A stretch of 64,000 bases of DNA, taken from the NCBI GenBank assembly GCA_963836695.1, contig CAWIKX010000007.1, forward strand, positions 1 through 64,000. The letters are read 5' to 3'. Under the pieces are notes generated by a model. The model saw only the letters and a program-made list of their open reading frames with translations, did not search any database and was not told the origin of the DNA. This document shows positions 1 to 8,691 of the stretch, piece after piece (within the stretch, counting starts at the first letter, position 1; each line of letters opens with the position of its first letter). The translations under genes and the position numbers were made by a program. The DNA is from Roseiarcus sp963836695. Lineage in GTDB: Bacteria; Pseudomonadota; Alphaproteobacteria; Rhizobiales; Beijerinckiaceae.

Positions 1-1537
1 TCGGCGCAGCGCTATTTGGAATGCGCTTCGTTCCGCAACAATTCTTTCCCCCATCTGACCGCCCCGAACTGCTCGTCGACATTCAGCTGCCCGAGAACGC
101 CTCCACCTACGCAACAAAGGACGTCTCGGCCCGACTGGACAAAATTCTCAAGGACGATCAGGACGTCGATCGTTGGAGCACCTATGTGGGCCAGGGGGAC
201 GTTCGGTTCTACCTGCCCCTGAACGCGCAGCTACCGAACGACTTTTTCGCCCAGGCTGTGATCGTCACCAAGGGACTAGAGCAGCGCGAGCGCGTGAAGG
301 CGAGGCTGGAAAAGGCGCTCGCCACCGGCTTTCCGAGTGTCGTCGGGCGCGTCTACCCGCTCGAGCTTGGCCCGCCGGTCGGATGGCCACTCCAATACCG
401 GGTAAGTGGGACGCGAGCCAGAGGAGGTGCGCACAATCGCCTCCCGGGTGGCGGGAGCTTCTGGGTTCCGCCCCCGGCGCCGCGAATGTGAACTACAACT
501 GGATCGGGCCGGCGCGCACGGTCAAGATCCAGGTCGACCAGGACCAGGCCCGTCTCCTGGGCATGAGCTCACAGGATCTGGCCCAGGCTGTGAATGCGGT
601 CCTGTCCGGCGTCACCGCCACGCAGGTGCGCAGCGGAATTTGGCTGGTCGACGTCTTGGTCCGGGCCTCCGCCGAGCAGCGGGCGTCGCTGTCGGCTGTC
701 CGCACGCTCCAAGTTCCCCTGCCGAACGCGCGGACGGTTCCACTGAGCCAGATTGCCTCCATTGAGTACGGCCAGGAATATCCCATCGTCTGGCGCAGGG
801 ACCGGCTGCCCACAGTGACGGTGCAGGGAGATCTCGCGTCGGGCGCGCAGGCCGCGACGGTCGTGCAGTTGCTGGCGCCGCAGATCGCGGCGCTGAACGC
901 CAGCCTGCCGAGCGGATACCATATTAGTGTCGGGGGAAGCGTGGAGGAGAGCGAAAAGGCGCAAACCTCGGTCGCCGCCGTACTGCCCTTGATGCTCGTC
1001 ATCATGCTTACGGTGCTGATGTTCCAGCTTCAGAGGTTCAGCAGCATGTTCCTCGTGCTGAGTGTCGCTCCTATGGGTGTCATCGGCGTTGTCGCAGCGC
1101 TTCTCATGGCGGACAAACCCCTTGGTTTCGTGGCGATCCTGGGCGTGCTCGCGCTCACCGGCATGATCGCCCGCAATTCGGTGATCCTCATTAGCCAGAT
1201 CGAGACGGACAAGGCGAAGGGGATCGACCCCTGGGATGCGGTCATCGACGCCACCTCGCACCGCGTCCGACCCATAGTGCTCACGGCCTCGGCGGCGATC
1301 AGGGGGATGATACCGATCGCGCCCACCGTGTTCTGGGGTCCGATGGCCTACGGGATCATGGGGGGCTTGGCGGTCGCGACGCTTCTGACGCTGGTCTTTC
1401 TTCCTGCGCTCTATGTGACTTGGTTCCGGATCAAGAGGCCCGATCCTGAGGCCGGTTCGAATATGCATCCGGAGCAAATTGAGCCACTTGGCCACGGCAG
1501 GGTGGTGGAACATCACAGGCAATTGGAGGACGCATGA
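1..1537 (+). pseudogene. RND-family efflux permease, C-terminal part, frameshifted and cut by window edge
   Basis: Inner-membrane proton-driven RND transporter of the AcrB/MdtB type. The reading frame is already open at the first bases, so the N-terminal half lies outside the window. The first part reads as periplasmic porter domain (VPQQFFPPSDRPELL near 45-90). The reading then has to move to a second frame near base 405 (stretch EEVRTIASRVAGAS) and to a third near base 450 (GSAPGAANVNYNW) to continue the RND alignment. The last 190 codons carry the typical helices, including TGMIARNSVILISQIE near 1160-1205. Two +1 shifts within about 60 bases would abolish the protein, unless they are sequencing errors. 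The next gene starts inside its stop codon (ATGA at 1534). Confidence 0.85.
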
Positions 1538-2643
1538 CCATCGATGCAGCCATCTTGAGCACCGGCGAGCACGACGTCAGGCATTCGCACTTCCTGCGGC
1601 AGGCCGCGCGCCAGCCTGGCCTTTTGGTCGCCTCCTTGATCGCAGGCTTTGCCGTCGGGGTCGCGTATCACTTTCTATTCGACCCGGCGGTGGAGCGAGA
1701 CCTAATCACCTTCGCTCGCAGCGGGCTACAGGGTGCGGGAGTCGCCTTGGCCGTTCTCGCGGTGCAGATCGGGTTTGCGTCGGGCGCGCAGTACCGATTG
1801 GGCGCGACGCTGCGAAGACTTCCTCTCCCGGGCGAACTCGTCGTCCGAGCGGTCGTCATGGCCGCCGTGGTGATCGTGGTTAACCTGACCATGCAGTTTC
1901 TGCTCTACTGGCAACCCCATCATCTCGACTGGCTCACCCCGCTCTGACTCACCGTCACTCTGCCCAGAGTCGTCCTGATCGCCTTTGGATTCTCCCTGGT
2001 TGTCGGCATCGTGACGGAGACGCGGCGGCTGATCGGCGGCGCGCTTCTCACGAGCGTCGTTCTGGGGACCTATCATCGTCCGGTTCGCCAGCAGTTGATC
2101 GTGATGTTTCTCGATATCGCTCACTCGACGAGCCTTGCCGAAGCAATGGGCGAGCTTCGGGTGCACGACCTCATCACGCGTTTCTTTTTCGATATCGACG
2201 GACCGATCAGTGACTATGGCGGCGCGGTGCACGCCTATGTCGGCGACGAGGTGATCGTCAGCTGGCCGATTACTGCCGATCCCGCGCGCAATGCGCGCTG
2301 CGTCCTGTGTTTCTTCGCGATTGAACGCAAGATGGCTCGCCTCGCGGCCGACTACCGTCGCGAGTTTGAGGTTGTCCCGGCCTTCCGCGCCGGGGTGCAC
2401 GCCGGTCCCGTTGTTGTCAGCGAATGCGGAGACACCAAACGCCAGCTCGCCTATTTTGGTGACACCATGAACGTCGCAGCGCGGCTATGCGAACACTGCA
2501 AGGCGGTCGATCAGCAGTTGGTCGTTTCGGGGGATTTGCTGCGTCTGCTGACGATCCCGGGCGATCTTGTGGGCGAGGGCAAAAGCATCGCGGTGCGCGG
2601 CCGGCGGGAGCAAGTCGCAGCGCATGTAATCAAACCCACGTAA
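1534..2643 (+). pseudogene. Membrane-anchored class III adenylate/guanylate cyclase, split by in-frame TGA
   Basis: The N-terminal piece (1534-1947) is a membrane domain with about three hydrophobic helices. The frame stops at a TGA (1945-1947), but the same frame stays open directly behind it, gives another hydrophobic helix (VVLIAFGFSLVVG) and runs into a class III cyclase homology domain to 2643. The metal-binding aspartates are visible in MFLDIAHST and YVGDEVIVSW, and NVAARLC follows near 2470. The product would make a cyclic nucleotide at the cytoplasmic face. Only one substitution separates this from an intact gene of about 369 residues, so it is a nonsense mutant, a base error, or two separately translated parts (a GTG near 2011 could start the second). 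It overlaps the upstream permease by 4 bp. Confidence 0.8.
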
Positions 2644-2679
2644 ACCCATTCGCGCTCGCGGCGCACGTCGCGAAACGTT

Positions 2680-3463
2680 CTAGCCGTGGAAATGGTCGGC
2701 GTGATCTGGGTCACCGGGACCCAATATGGTCGTGAACCATCCGCAGCCCGCGCGCCGCATCGTTTGCATAAACAATGCCTCTTGGGGACTCGCCTCATGC
2801 CCGACCGCAATGCGCCGCCGATCGGCGAGCAAGAAGCGGAGACGTCGATCGCGATGCCCTTGCCGTGTGGGCTGACCTTCGCTCCTGAAACCCGGTCGAC
2901 GTTGCGGCAATAGTAGCCAGGGCCGGTGTCGAGCGCGACGACCGTCGCTCCCAGCATAGCCTCGCCGAGAGGGGCCACGAGGTCTCGGATAAACCAGCGA
3001 ATGCGAAGGCGAAAGAGCAGTCGAGCAATGGATGCGCCGGGAGATCGAGCTTGGCTCCACCGTGGAGGCCGATCGACGTGATTCGGACCGGCGCGACGAT
3101 GCTACAATCGTTGGGCGAAGCGCTCTACGAGGAGGCGGCTTCAGCTTCGACGTGGCTGGCTTTCAGTTCCTCGAGGCACCCTTCGGCAGCGGCTAGAAGC
3201 TGGACTGAAGGTGCGGCGGAGGACGAAGGCGGCGCGGGCACCGCGGGCGCTGCTGGCGGGACCCCGTAAGATTTCGGCGGCAAGAGCTCCGGCGGCCGGA
3301 CGGGTGGTAGGGGCAGATGAGCCTGAGCGGACGCACTCACGGTTCCGAGCACCCAGAAGAAAAATGCGACAAAGCCGGCAGACCGCCTGACAGTTCGAGG
3401 TCCCCCCTTCGTCCGGGAGTCGCGCTCCCTTTTTATGGCGTGCAAAATACCGGTCGTGTCCAC
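2680..3463 (-). pseudogene. Extensin-family (extensin-like C-terminal domain) secreted protein, degraded
   Basis: Read from 3463 leftwards the gene has a signal peptide (hydrophobic core AGFVAFFFWVLGTVSASAQA), a proline-rich linker and a family-like start of the domain (AAEGCLEELKA). An in-frame TAG at 3125-3127 interrupts it. The same frame continues with PVRITSIGLHGGAKLDLPAH, then shifts near 2996 to reach VVALDTGPGYYCRNVDRVSG and HGKGIAIDV, and shifts again near 2836 to finish with AGCGWFTTILGPGDPDHADH. One nonsense codon and two frameshifts in one short gene indicate real decay. The family is widespread in Rhizobiales and thought to be periplasmic; its biochemical role is not established. 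Confidence 0.75.
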
Positions 3464-3761
3464 GCTAACGGGTCAGAGAGCAGAGAGATAGCAGAGCCAG
3501 AAGGTTGGCGCCTGCCCGCCCTGGGCTCATCAACCTGCCAGCAGCAACTACGACGTTGCTCGACACCATTTTAGGCGAAATGCGAAATTTTCCTACGCGC
3601 GCCTGGCCCATGCGCTCGCGGCTCGAGCAGGGGTGGTGAGGGGTGATTAGGCATTTTGCCGCGGCGGCGTCGCCCGATAAGGCCGACCCCAGTCCAGGAG
3701 AGAATAGGATCCAGCCTAAAATCGACAATCATATCAGGTAGTTGCTTGATCGCTGTCGGTG
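3464..3761. other. Intergenic stretch, no gene seen
   Basis: Between the extensin-like pseudogene and the inverted repeat at 3762. Short open frames here do not resemble proteins and lack ribosome binding sites. Composition is mixed, with an AT-richer part near 3720-3750. Confidence 0.5.
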
Positions 3762-3782
3762 TGGGACACACCGGGGACGCAC
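3762..3782 (+). repeat. Left arm of 21-bp inverted repeat
   Basis: Begins TGGGACACACCGGGGAC and is the reverse complement of 4601-4621 with one mismatch in 21 positions (17 contiguous matches). The two arms bound an 860-bp unit holding a single orphan gene. Confidence 0.85.
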
Positions 3783-3788
3783 TAACGT

Positions 3789-4355
3789 TCATTGCTTGGC
3801 GCACAGGGCAACATAACCGGGCGTCAATTTCGGCCTCGACCAACCTATCGCTCGGCGGCCAGCGCGGGGCCTCCCTTCAAGCAGAAACGTCCATTGATGG
3901 TGCGCGATCTGTTGGATGAGGCTGAACCATGCGGGGGTATTGAAGGCGCGGGCGAGCCTCCGCTTGGTCCACTGGTTAGCCTGTCTGTAGATGGGGAGGT
4001 TGGTGAGCTCGCTTGGCGGCGGGGGTTGGTCTTTGCTTGCGGGGGGCTGGGCGGCGATGCGGGCTTTGGCCCTTCCGGTTGGCTGTAGCTTACCCTGAAT
4101 GGCGAGTAAGCCGCATGCGCCGTGTGCTTCGCAGTTTTTCATGCCTTTGAGGGCGAGGCGGGTGCATGGGCTGCCGTTACGCTGGGTGGCGCTGCAAACT
4201 CTGTGTCCTGGGCGTCCTGGTTTGAATTGGGTGCGCTTTGCGGCCTCGAGGAATGCGGGGGGGGCGGTTTTGCGGCCTCCCCATGGCTGTGTCCGCTTTC
4301 GCAGCCGGCGTTTTTTGCTTGCGCGCCATGTTGCGCGGGTGAAGTCGTCGCTCAT
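3789..4355 (-). CDS. Hypothetical protein with Cys/His (putative zinc-binding) motif
   Basis: 188 residues, rich in Arg/Lys at the N terminus. The middle holds C-x9-C-x10-C-x2-H (CSATQRNGSPC, then CEAHGACG), resembling the short zinc-knuckle motif C...C...C..HG of HGG-type proteins found beside phage and integrated elements. Function is unknown. The C-terminal 80 residues (NQWTKRRLARAFNTPAW, HHQWTFLLEG) match nothing I recognise. It lies within a pair of inverted repeats (3762-3782 and 4601-4621) next to a tRNA-Arg 3' end, a setting typical of mobile DNA, but no recombinase is present. The ATG at 4355 opens the frame. Confidence that it is a gene is moderate: the frame is long and the Cys spacing is ordered. 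Confidence 0.55.
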   Translation of the reverse strand: MSDDFTRATWRASKKRRLRKRTQPWGGRKTAPPAFLEAAKRTQFKPGRPGHRVCSATQRNGSPCTRLALKGMKNCEAHGACGLLAIQGKLQPTGRAKARIAAQPPASKDQPPPPSELTNLPIYRQANQWTKRRLARAFNTPAWFSLIQQIAHHQWTFLLEGRPRAGRRAIGWSRPKLTPGYVALCAKQ

Positions 4356-4600
4356 GCGTATCCTCGCGAGAAACGGGATGGCGTGAGGATAGCCTGACTT
4401 GGGCGGGATTGGGAATATGCGGCGCGTAGCACGCGAACGGCGTGCTTCTTCCTCGCGGGCGGGCGGAAGGATGTATTTCGTGAAAGACTGGCGAGGACGG
4501 CACGGTTTTCACGATAGCATAATTCCTCGGAAACGCTAGCAATTAGTGGTGTTTCCGAGAATTTGCCGGGATTTGGCGGTTGTTCGCCTCCTCGTCGACG
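4356..4600. other. Intergenic stretch upstream of the orphan gene
   Basis: Presumably carries the promoter of the leftward orphan gene. No open frame or tRNA-like fold seen. Confidence 0.4.
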
Positions 4601-4621
4601 GTGTGTCCCCGGTGTGTCCCA
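4601..4621 (-). repeat. Right arm of 21-bp inverted repeat
   Basis: Reads GTGTGTCCCCGGTGTGTCCC plus one A, and pairs with 3762-3782. Inside the arm the unit GGTGTGTCCC is itself directly repeated. The arm ends 47 bp from the 3' end of tRNA-Arg. Confidence 0.85.
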
Positions 4622-4668
4622 TCCTCGATCACCACGGTCTGTAATTAAAGTTATCTATTTGATTTTAT

Positions 4669-4745
4669 TGGCGTCCCGGAGAGGACTTGAACCTCTGACC
4701 CCAGGTTTAGGAAACCTGTGCTCTATCCAGCTGAGCTACCGGGAC
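4669..4745 (-). tRNA. tRNA-Arg (anticodon CCT)
   Basis: On the minus strand the 77 nt fold as a standard tRNA. The acceptor stem is GTCCCGG pairing with CCGGGAC, the D arm is AGCTCAGCTGGATAGAGC, the anticodon arm is CAGGT-TTCCTAA-ACCTG with anticodon CCT, and the T arm contains GGTTCAAGTCC. The 3' CCA is encoded (4669-4671). It reads AGG codons. tRNA-Arg(CCT) is a frequent integration target; its 3' end faces the decayed region at 1-4668. Confidence 0.95.
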
Positions 4746-4850
4746 TCTTGGGTCAACGCCGCGGGCCAGGACAAAACTCTTATGGACAACGCAAGCCCCG
4801 GCGCGGCATGCCATTAGCATGAATTTCCCCTTTGCGCACCGCCGTCGCGC

Positions 4851-5675
4851 ATGATCCGCCTTGTCGCGACACTCTGTGGCGTCGCCGGCCTGGTGGTCCT
4901 CGTCCTCGTCTCCCCCTGCCTCGCAGCCTGCGGACGGCCAGCCGGGCGCGTTGAGGCGGTCAGCATCGACGAGCGTCTCGATATCGAGCTCAGCGACGGC
5001 CGAATCGTCAGGCTCGGCGGCCTGGACGCGCCCAACGCGAACCATGGCGCCCCGGAGATCTCGCACAGCGCGCGAGAGTTCTTGCGCGAACAATTGCTCG
5101 GCCGGGACGCGGACCTTATTCAGTTGGCCGGCGGAACCGATCGCTGGGGCCGAACGGTCGCCGACCTCCTCGTCGCCGATCCCCCTGACAGGGCCGCCGG
5201 CTCGGCCGCCGCGGCGCTCCTGATGGCGGGATACGCCCGAGTCCGGCCAGAGTTCGAGACCCGAGGATGCGCCGCCGAACGGCTCGCAATGGAGGAGGGC
5301 GCGCGGGAACGGGGACTGGGGATATGGAGCGATCCTGAGTTTGCCGTGATACAATCGTCCAATTCCGCCGAGCTTCGGCGCAGGAACGGCAGATTTGCGG
5401 TGATCGAAGGCATGGTGCGAAGGGTTGGCTTCGCGCGCGCGCGCATCTATCTTGAGCTTGTCCCCCACGATGGTCCCACGATCGTGGTCGCGCGCAAGCT
5501 GCAGACGGCTTTGGCGCGAGAGGGACGCGCGGTCGGCGCGCTGGTCGGGCAGACGATCAGGGCGCGCGGCGCCCTCGACGACCGGTTCGGTCCGAGAATC
5601 GAGGTCGCTGACCCGGCGATGATCGAGATTGCGCGCGGCGCCAGCACCCCAGGAGAAGCGAAGCCCCCTCCATGA
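4851..5675 (+). CDS. Thermonuclease-like (SNase-fold) secreted protein
   Basis: 274 residues. The N terminus is a signal peptide or anchor (LVATLCGVAGLVVLVLVSPC). Residues about 30-160 look like a staphylococcal-nuclease-type OB fold: DGRIVRLGGLDAPN, then TDRWGRTVADLLV, then GYARVRP, with GARERGLGIWSDPEF closing the domain, as in bacterial thermonuclease-family proteins. The catalytic Arg/Glu set of true nucleases is only partly recognisable (R in VRLGGLDAP, ERGLGIW), so activity is uncertain. A C-terminal extension (IEVADPAMIEIARGAS) follows. It overlaps the M48 protease start by 4 bp (ATGA at 5672), so the two are probably co-transcribed. Confidence 0.75.
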   Translation: MIRLVATLCGVAGLVVLVLVSPCLAACGRPAGRVEAVSIDERLDIELSDGRIVRLGGLDAPNANHGAPEISHSAREFLREQLLGRDADLIQLAGGTDRWGRTVADLLVADPPDRAAGSAAAALLMAGYARVRPEFETRGCAAERLAMEEGARERGLGIWSDPEFAVIQSSNSAELRRRNGRFAVIEGMVRRVGFARARIYLELVPHDGPTIVVARKLQTALAREGRAVGALVGQTIRARGALDDRFGPRIEVADPAMIEIARGASTPGEAKPPP

Positions 5676-7163
5676 ACGGTTCGCCGGATAATCTGAGACG
5701 CAGGTTTGCGTCCCAGCTCGGCCGGCGCGCTCTGATCGCGCTCGCGGCCGGGTTGGCCGTGGGCCTGACGTCCTGCGCCTCGATTGACCCGCCGCCGGCG
5801 CCGGCGAACCTGGCGCCGACGCCCACGCCACGCCCCGTTTCGACCGAAAAGCCCAATCCTGAGCGCAAGCGCCTGATCGACGCGTTTGGCGGGGTCTATT
5901 CGGCGCCAGTGACACAGGGTTATCTCGACGGGGTGCTCTCGAAGATTGCACCGGCGTCCGCCTCGGGACTCGCCTACCGCGTCACTGTGCTGAACTCGCC
6001 GATTGTCAACGCCTTCTCGCTGCCTTCGGGAGACATCTTCGTCACTCGCGGCCTTGTGGCGCTGGCTGACGACACGTCGGAAATCGCCGCGGTCATGGCG
6101 CATGAAATCGGGCACATCGCCGCACGCCACGCCGCACAGCGGGCCGAGTTCGAAAAGACGACGGCTCTGTTCTCGCGCGTCAACTCGCAGTTGCTTGCAC
6201 AGCGCGAAGCTCAGGACGAAGTCGAGGCGCGATCGAAGCTGGCGATCGCCCGATTCTCGCGCGAGCAGGAATTTGCGGCCGACCAGATTGGCATCAAGAC
6301 TATCGCGCGAGCGGGGTATGACCCCTATGGCGCCGCGCGGTTCCTTACCGCGCTTGGCGAGTGGAGCGCGTTTCGCGCTTCCGTCTCGGGTGCTGGCTCG
6401 GCCAATCGTCCGGACATGATGGCGACCCATCCCTCGACGCCGGAACGTGTCGCCCAAGCGACCGAAGAGGCGCGGCAATTCGGGCCGCCGGGGACCGGCG
6501 AGACCGGACGCAACGCTTATCTCGCCGCCATCGACGGCCTCGCCTTCGGCGACGATCCGTCCCAGGGCGTCGTGCGCGACAATTCCTTCATTCATCCAAA
6601 ACTCGGTTTCGCCTTCAAGGCCCCGGATGGCTTCACGCTCGACAATCAGTCGGCCGCGCTGATCGGTGTGGGCGAGACGGGCGGCGAGGCGCTGCGCCTC
6701 GATAGCATCGCGATCCCCGAGTCGACCCCGGTCACGAGCGCCATCGGTTCGGACTGGATCGACGGGGTGAAGACGACATCGATCGAGCCTAAGAAGATTG
6801 ACGGCCTGGAAGCGGCAACGGCGATCGCTCAAGGCGACCAGTGGAGCTTCCGCCTGGGGGCCGTGCGCCTGAACGGTCGGCTTTACCGGCTCATTTTCGC
6901 CGCGCACGATCTTTCGCCGGCCGTCAATTCCCGGTTCATGGCTTCGCTCGAACTCGTTTCGTGTCATCAACTCGCAGGATTCGGTATTGGCCTCACCAGA
7001 AAAGATCAGAATTGTCGAGGCGGCAGGCGGCGACACCGCCGAAACGCTCGCCGCCAAGATGGGCTTCCTGCCGCAATGGCTCGACCAGTTCTTCATTCTC
7101 AATGGCCTGGAACGGGACGCCGCCATCGTTCCCGGTCAGCGCTATAAGATCGTTGTCCGGTGA
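5672..7163 (+). pseudogene. M48-family metalloprotease lipoprotein, frameshifted near the C terminus
   Basis: Periplasmic BepA-like zinc protease. A lipobox GLTSC puts the lipidated Cys at about residue 35. HEIGH, the HExxH zinc site, is at about residues 144-148, and the downstream Glu is in SREQEFAADQIG. The peptidase domain is intact. Near 6953 the family-like reading leaves the opening frame: FRVINSQDSVLASPEKIRIV and ETLAAKMGFLPQWLDQF, ending KIVVR at 7163, lie one base over. In the uncorrected frame translation ends at 7147 with an unrelated Arg-rich tail. A single extra base explains it, so the gene may be intact in the organism. The GTG of rdgB overlaps the corrected stop (7160-7163), matching operon structure. 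Confidence 0.8.
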
Positions 7164-7810
7164 GCAGCGAAATGACCAGATTAAGCGAGCGTGGACGGCT
7201 TACGGGCCGCGTCGTCGCCGCCACCCATAACGCCGGCAAACTGCGCGAGATCGAAGAGCTGCTCGGACCCTTCGGCGTTGTCCCGGTCAGCGCCGGCGCC
7301 CTGGGTTTGGCCGAGCCCGAGGAGACAGGGTCAACCTTTAGCGACAACGCACTACTGAAGGCTCGAGCCGCCGCCCGCGCCTCCGGAATGGTCGCGCTGG
7401 CCGACAATTCGGGCCTTTGCGTCGAGGCGCTCGACGGCGCGCCGGGCATCTATTCGGCGAGATGGGCCGGCCCGACGAAGGACTTTGGCGCCGCCATGGA
7501 CCGCGTAGAGGCGGAGCTCAGGGCTTGCCCGGCCCCGCCGCCCTGGCGCGCGAATTTCGTCAGCGTACTGGCGCTCGCATGGGCGGACGGCGCGACTGAG
7601 ACTTTCGAGGGTCGGGTGGACGGGACGCTCGTCTTTCCACCGCGGGGGACGGCCGGATTTGGCTACGATCCGATCTTTCGCCCTGACGGGCACGAACGCA
7701 CCTTCGGCGAGATGAGTGCGGGGGAGAAGCACGGGATTCCCGCTGACGGGTCTCTGGCCCTGTCGCATCGCGCCCGGGCGTTCCAGAAGCTTCAGCGCGC
7801 AAGGCTGTGA
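7160..7810 (+). CDS. rdgB: XTP/dITP diphosphatase (RdgB/HAM1)
   Basis: 216 residues. It hydrolyses non-canonical purine triphosphates (XTP, dITP, ITP) to monophosphates and keeps them out of DNA and RNA. Family signatures are present in order: ATHNAGKLREIEELL near residue 20, TFSDNALLKARAAA, ALADNSGLCVEALDGAPGIY (essential acidic residues), GTAGFGYDPIFRP and a C-terminal LSHRARAFQKL. The GTG start overlaps the stop of the corrected M48 frame by 4 bp, so translation is probably coupled. No hrcA-grpE or hemN neighbours are present, unlike the common rhizobial arrangement. Confidence 0.93.
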   Translation: MSSEMTRLSERGRLTGRVVAATHNAGKLREIEELLGPFGVVPVSAGALGLAEPEETGSTFSDNALLKARAAARASGMVALADNSGLCVEALDGAPGIYSARWAGPTKDFGAAMDRVEAELRACPAPPPWRANFVSVLALAWADGATETFEGRVDGTLVFPPRGTAGFGYDPIFRPDGHERTFGEMSAGEKHGIPADGSLALSHRARAFQKLQRARL

Positions 7811-8136
7811 TCCGGAGCGGGCCGGGACTGGTGGCTGTTAACGAGTCCGTTTTGAGCAATTCCAGGGACTTGGGGCGTCTTTTACGAGTCGTCCCCCGAC
7901 AACGCTAAGGCTTCGATCGCACGGCGGCAGAAGCCACCCGAGACTTTTGCGCTACATTCTGTAAAACAGTAACACACGTCGGCCCGGCTGGTCAAGAAAA
8001 TGTCGATTTTTGTGAGCCACGAAGATTGCAGGGCGTCGCATCAACACGTCGCTCCAGGCAATGATTTGAGGTAGCCGCGCGCCGCGGCTTCTGGCAAGAA
8101 GACCCGGGCCGGTCGGGCGGCGAGACGAGGGTCCGC
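7811..8136. other. Intergenic region upstream of the rhamnose cassette
   Basis: 326 bp without an open frame that looks like a protein. It is AT-richer in 7955-8010 (GTAAAACAGTAACACACG, then AAAATGTCGATTTTTGTGAG), the likely promoter area for rfbC. No recognised operator. Confidence 0.45.
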
Positions 8137-8691
8137 ATGCAGGTGGAAGAGACCGCCATTCCGGCGGTCAAAATCGTGACGCCGAAGAAGCACGGCGACG
8201 CTCGAGGGTTTTTCTCGGAGGTCTACAACCGCTCCGACTGGGACAAAGCAGCTCTTAATTTCACTTTTGTCCAGGACAACCATTCGTTTTCGGCCCCAGT
8301 CGGCACCTTGCGCGGACTCCACTTCCAGACGCCGCCGTACGCCCAAGATAAGCTCGTGCGTTGCGCTCGCGGCCGCATTCTCGACGTTGCGGTCGACATC
8401 CGCCGCTCGTCACCGACCTTCGGTCGCCATGTCGCGGTCGAGTTGTCGGCTGAAAATTGGCGCCAATTGCTGGTTCCGATCGGGTTTGCCCACGCTTTCA
8501 TCACTTTGGAGCCCGACGCTGAAGTTCTTTACAAGACGACCGCGGTCTATTCCGCCGCCAACGATAGAGGCGTCGCATGGGACGACCCGGCCATCGGTAT
8601 TGTTTGGCCGTCTCCTCCCGGAGGCCCAGTCCTCTCCGACAAGGATCGCCGGTGGCCTCGGCTCAAGGATGCGCCGGAGCTCTTCGACTGA
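8137..8691 (+). CDS. rfbC: dTDP-4-dehydrorhamnose 3,5-epimerase
   Basis: 184 residues, the usual RmlC length. It catalyses the third step of dTDP-L-rhamnose synthesis, epimerising C3 and C5 of dTDP-4-keto-6-deoxyglucose. The cupin fold is recognisable: ARGFFSEVYNRSDW near residue 27, then DNHSFSAPVGTLRGLHFQTP with the catalytic His, KLVRCARGRILDVAVDIR, and IGFAHAFITLEPDAEVLYKT with the Tyr region. The stop overlaps the rfbD start (TGATG at 8690). First gene of the rfbCDBA cassette; the product would feed O-antigen, exopolysaccharide or glycolipid rhamnosylation in the cytoplasm. Confidence 0.93.
   Translation: MQVEETAIPAVKIVTPKKHGDARGFFSEVYNRSDWDKAALNFTFVQDNHSFSAPVGTLRGLHFQTPPYAQDKLVRCARGRILDVAVDIRRSSPTFGRHVAVELSAENWRQLLVPIGFAHAFITLEPDAEVLYKTTAVYSAANDRGVAWDDPAIGIVWPSPPGGPVLSDKDRRWPRLKDAPELFD

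Noticed and set aside
569..1522. Long minus-strand open frame opposite the RND permease
   Set aside because: Arg/His/Asp-rich translation typical of the antisense of a GC-rich gene; no family resemblance.
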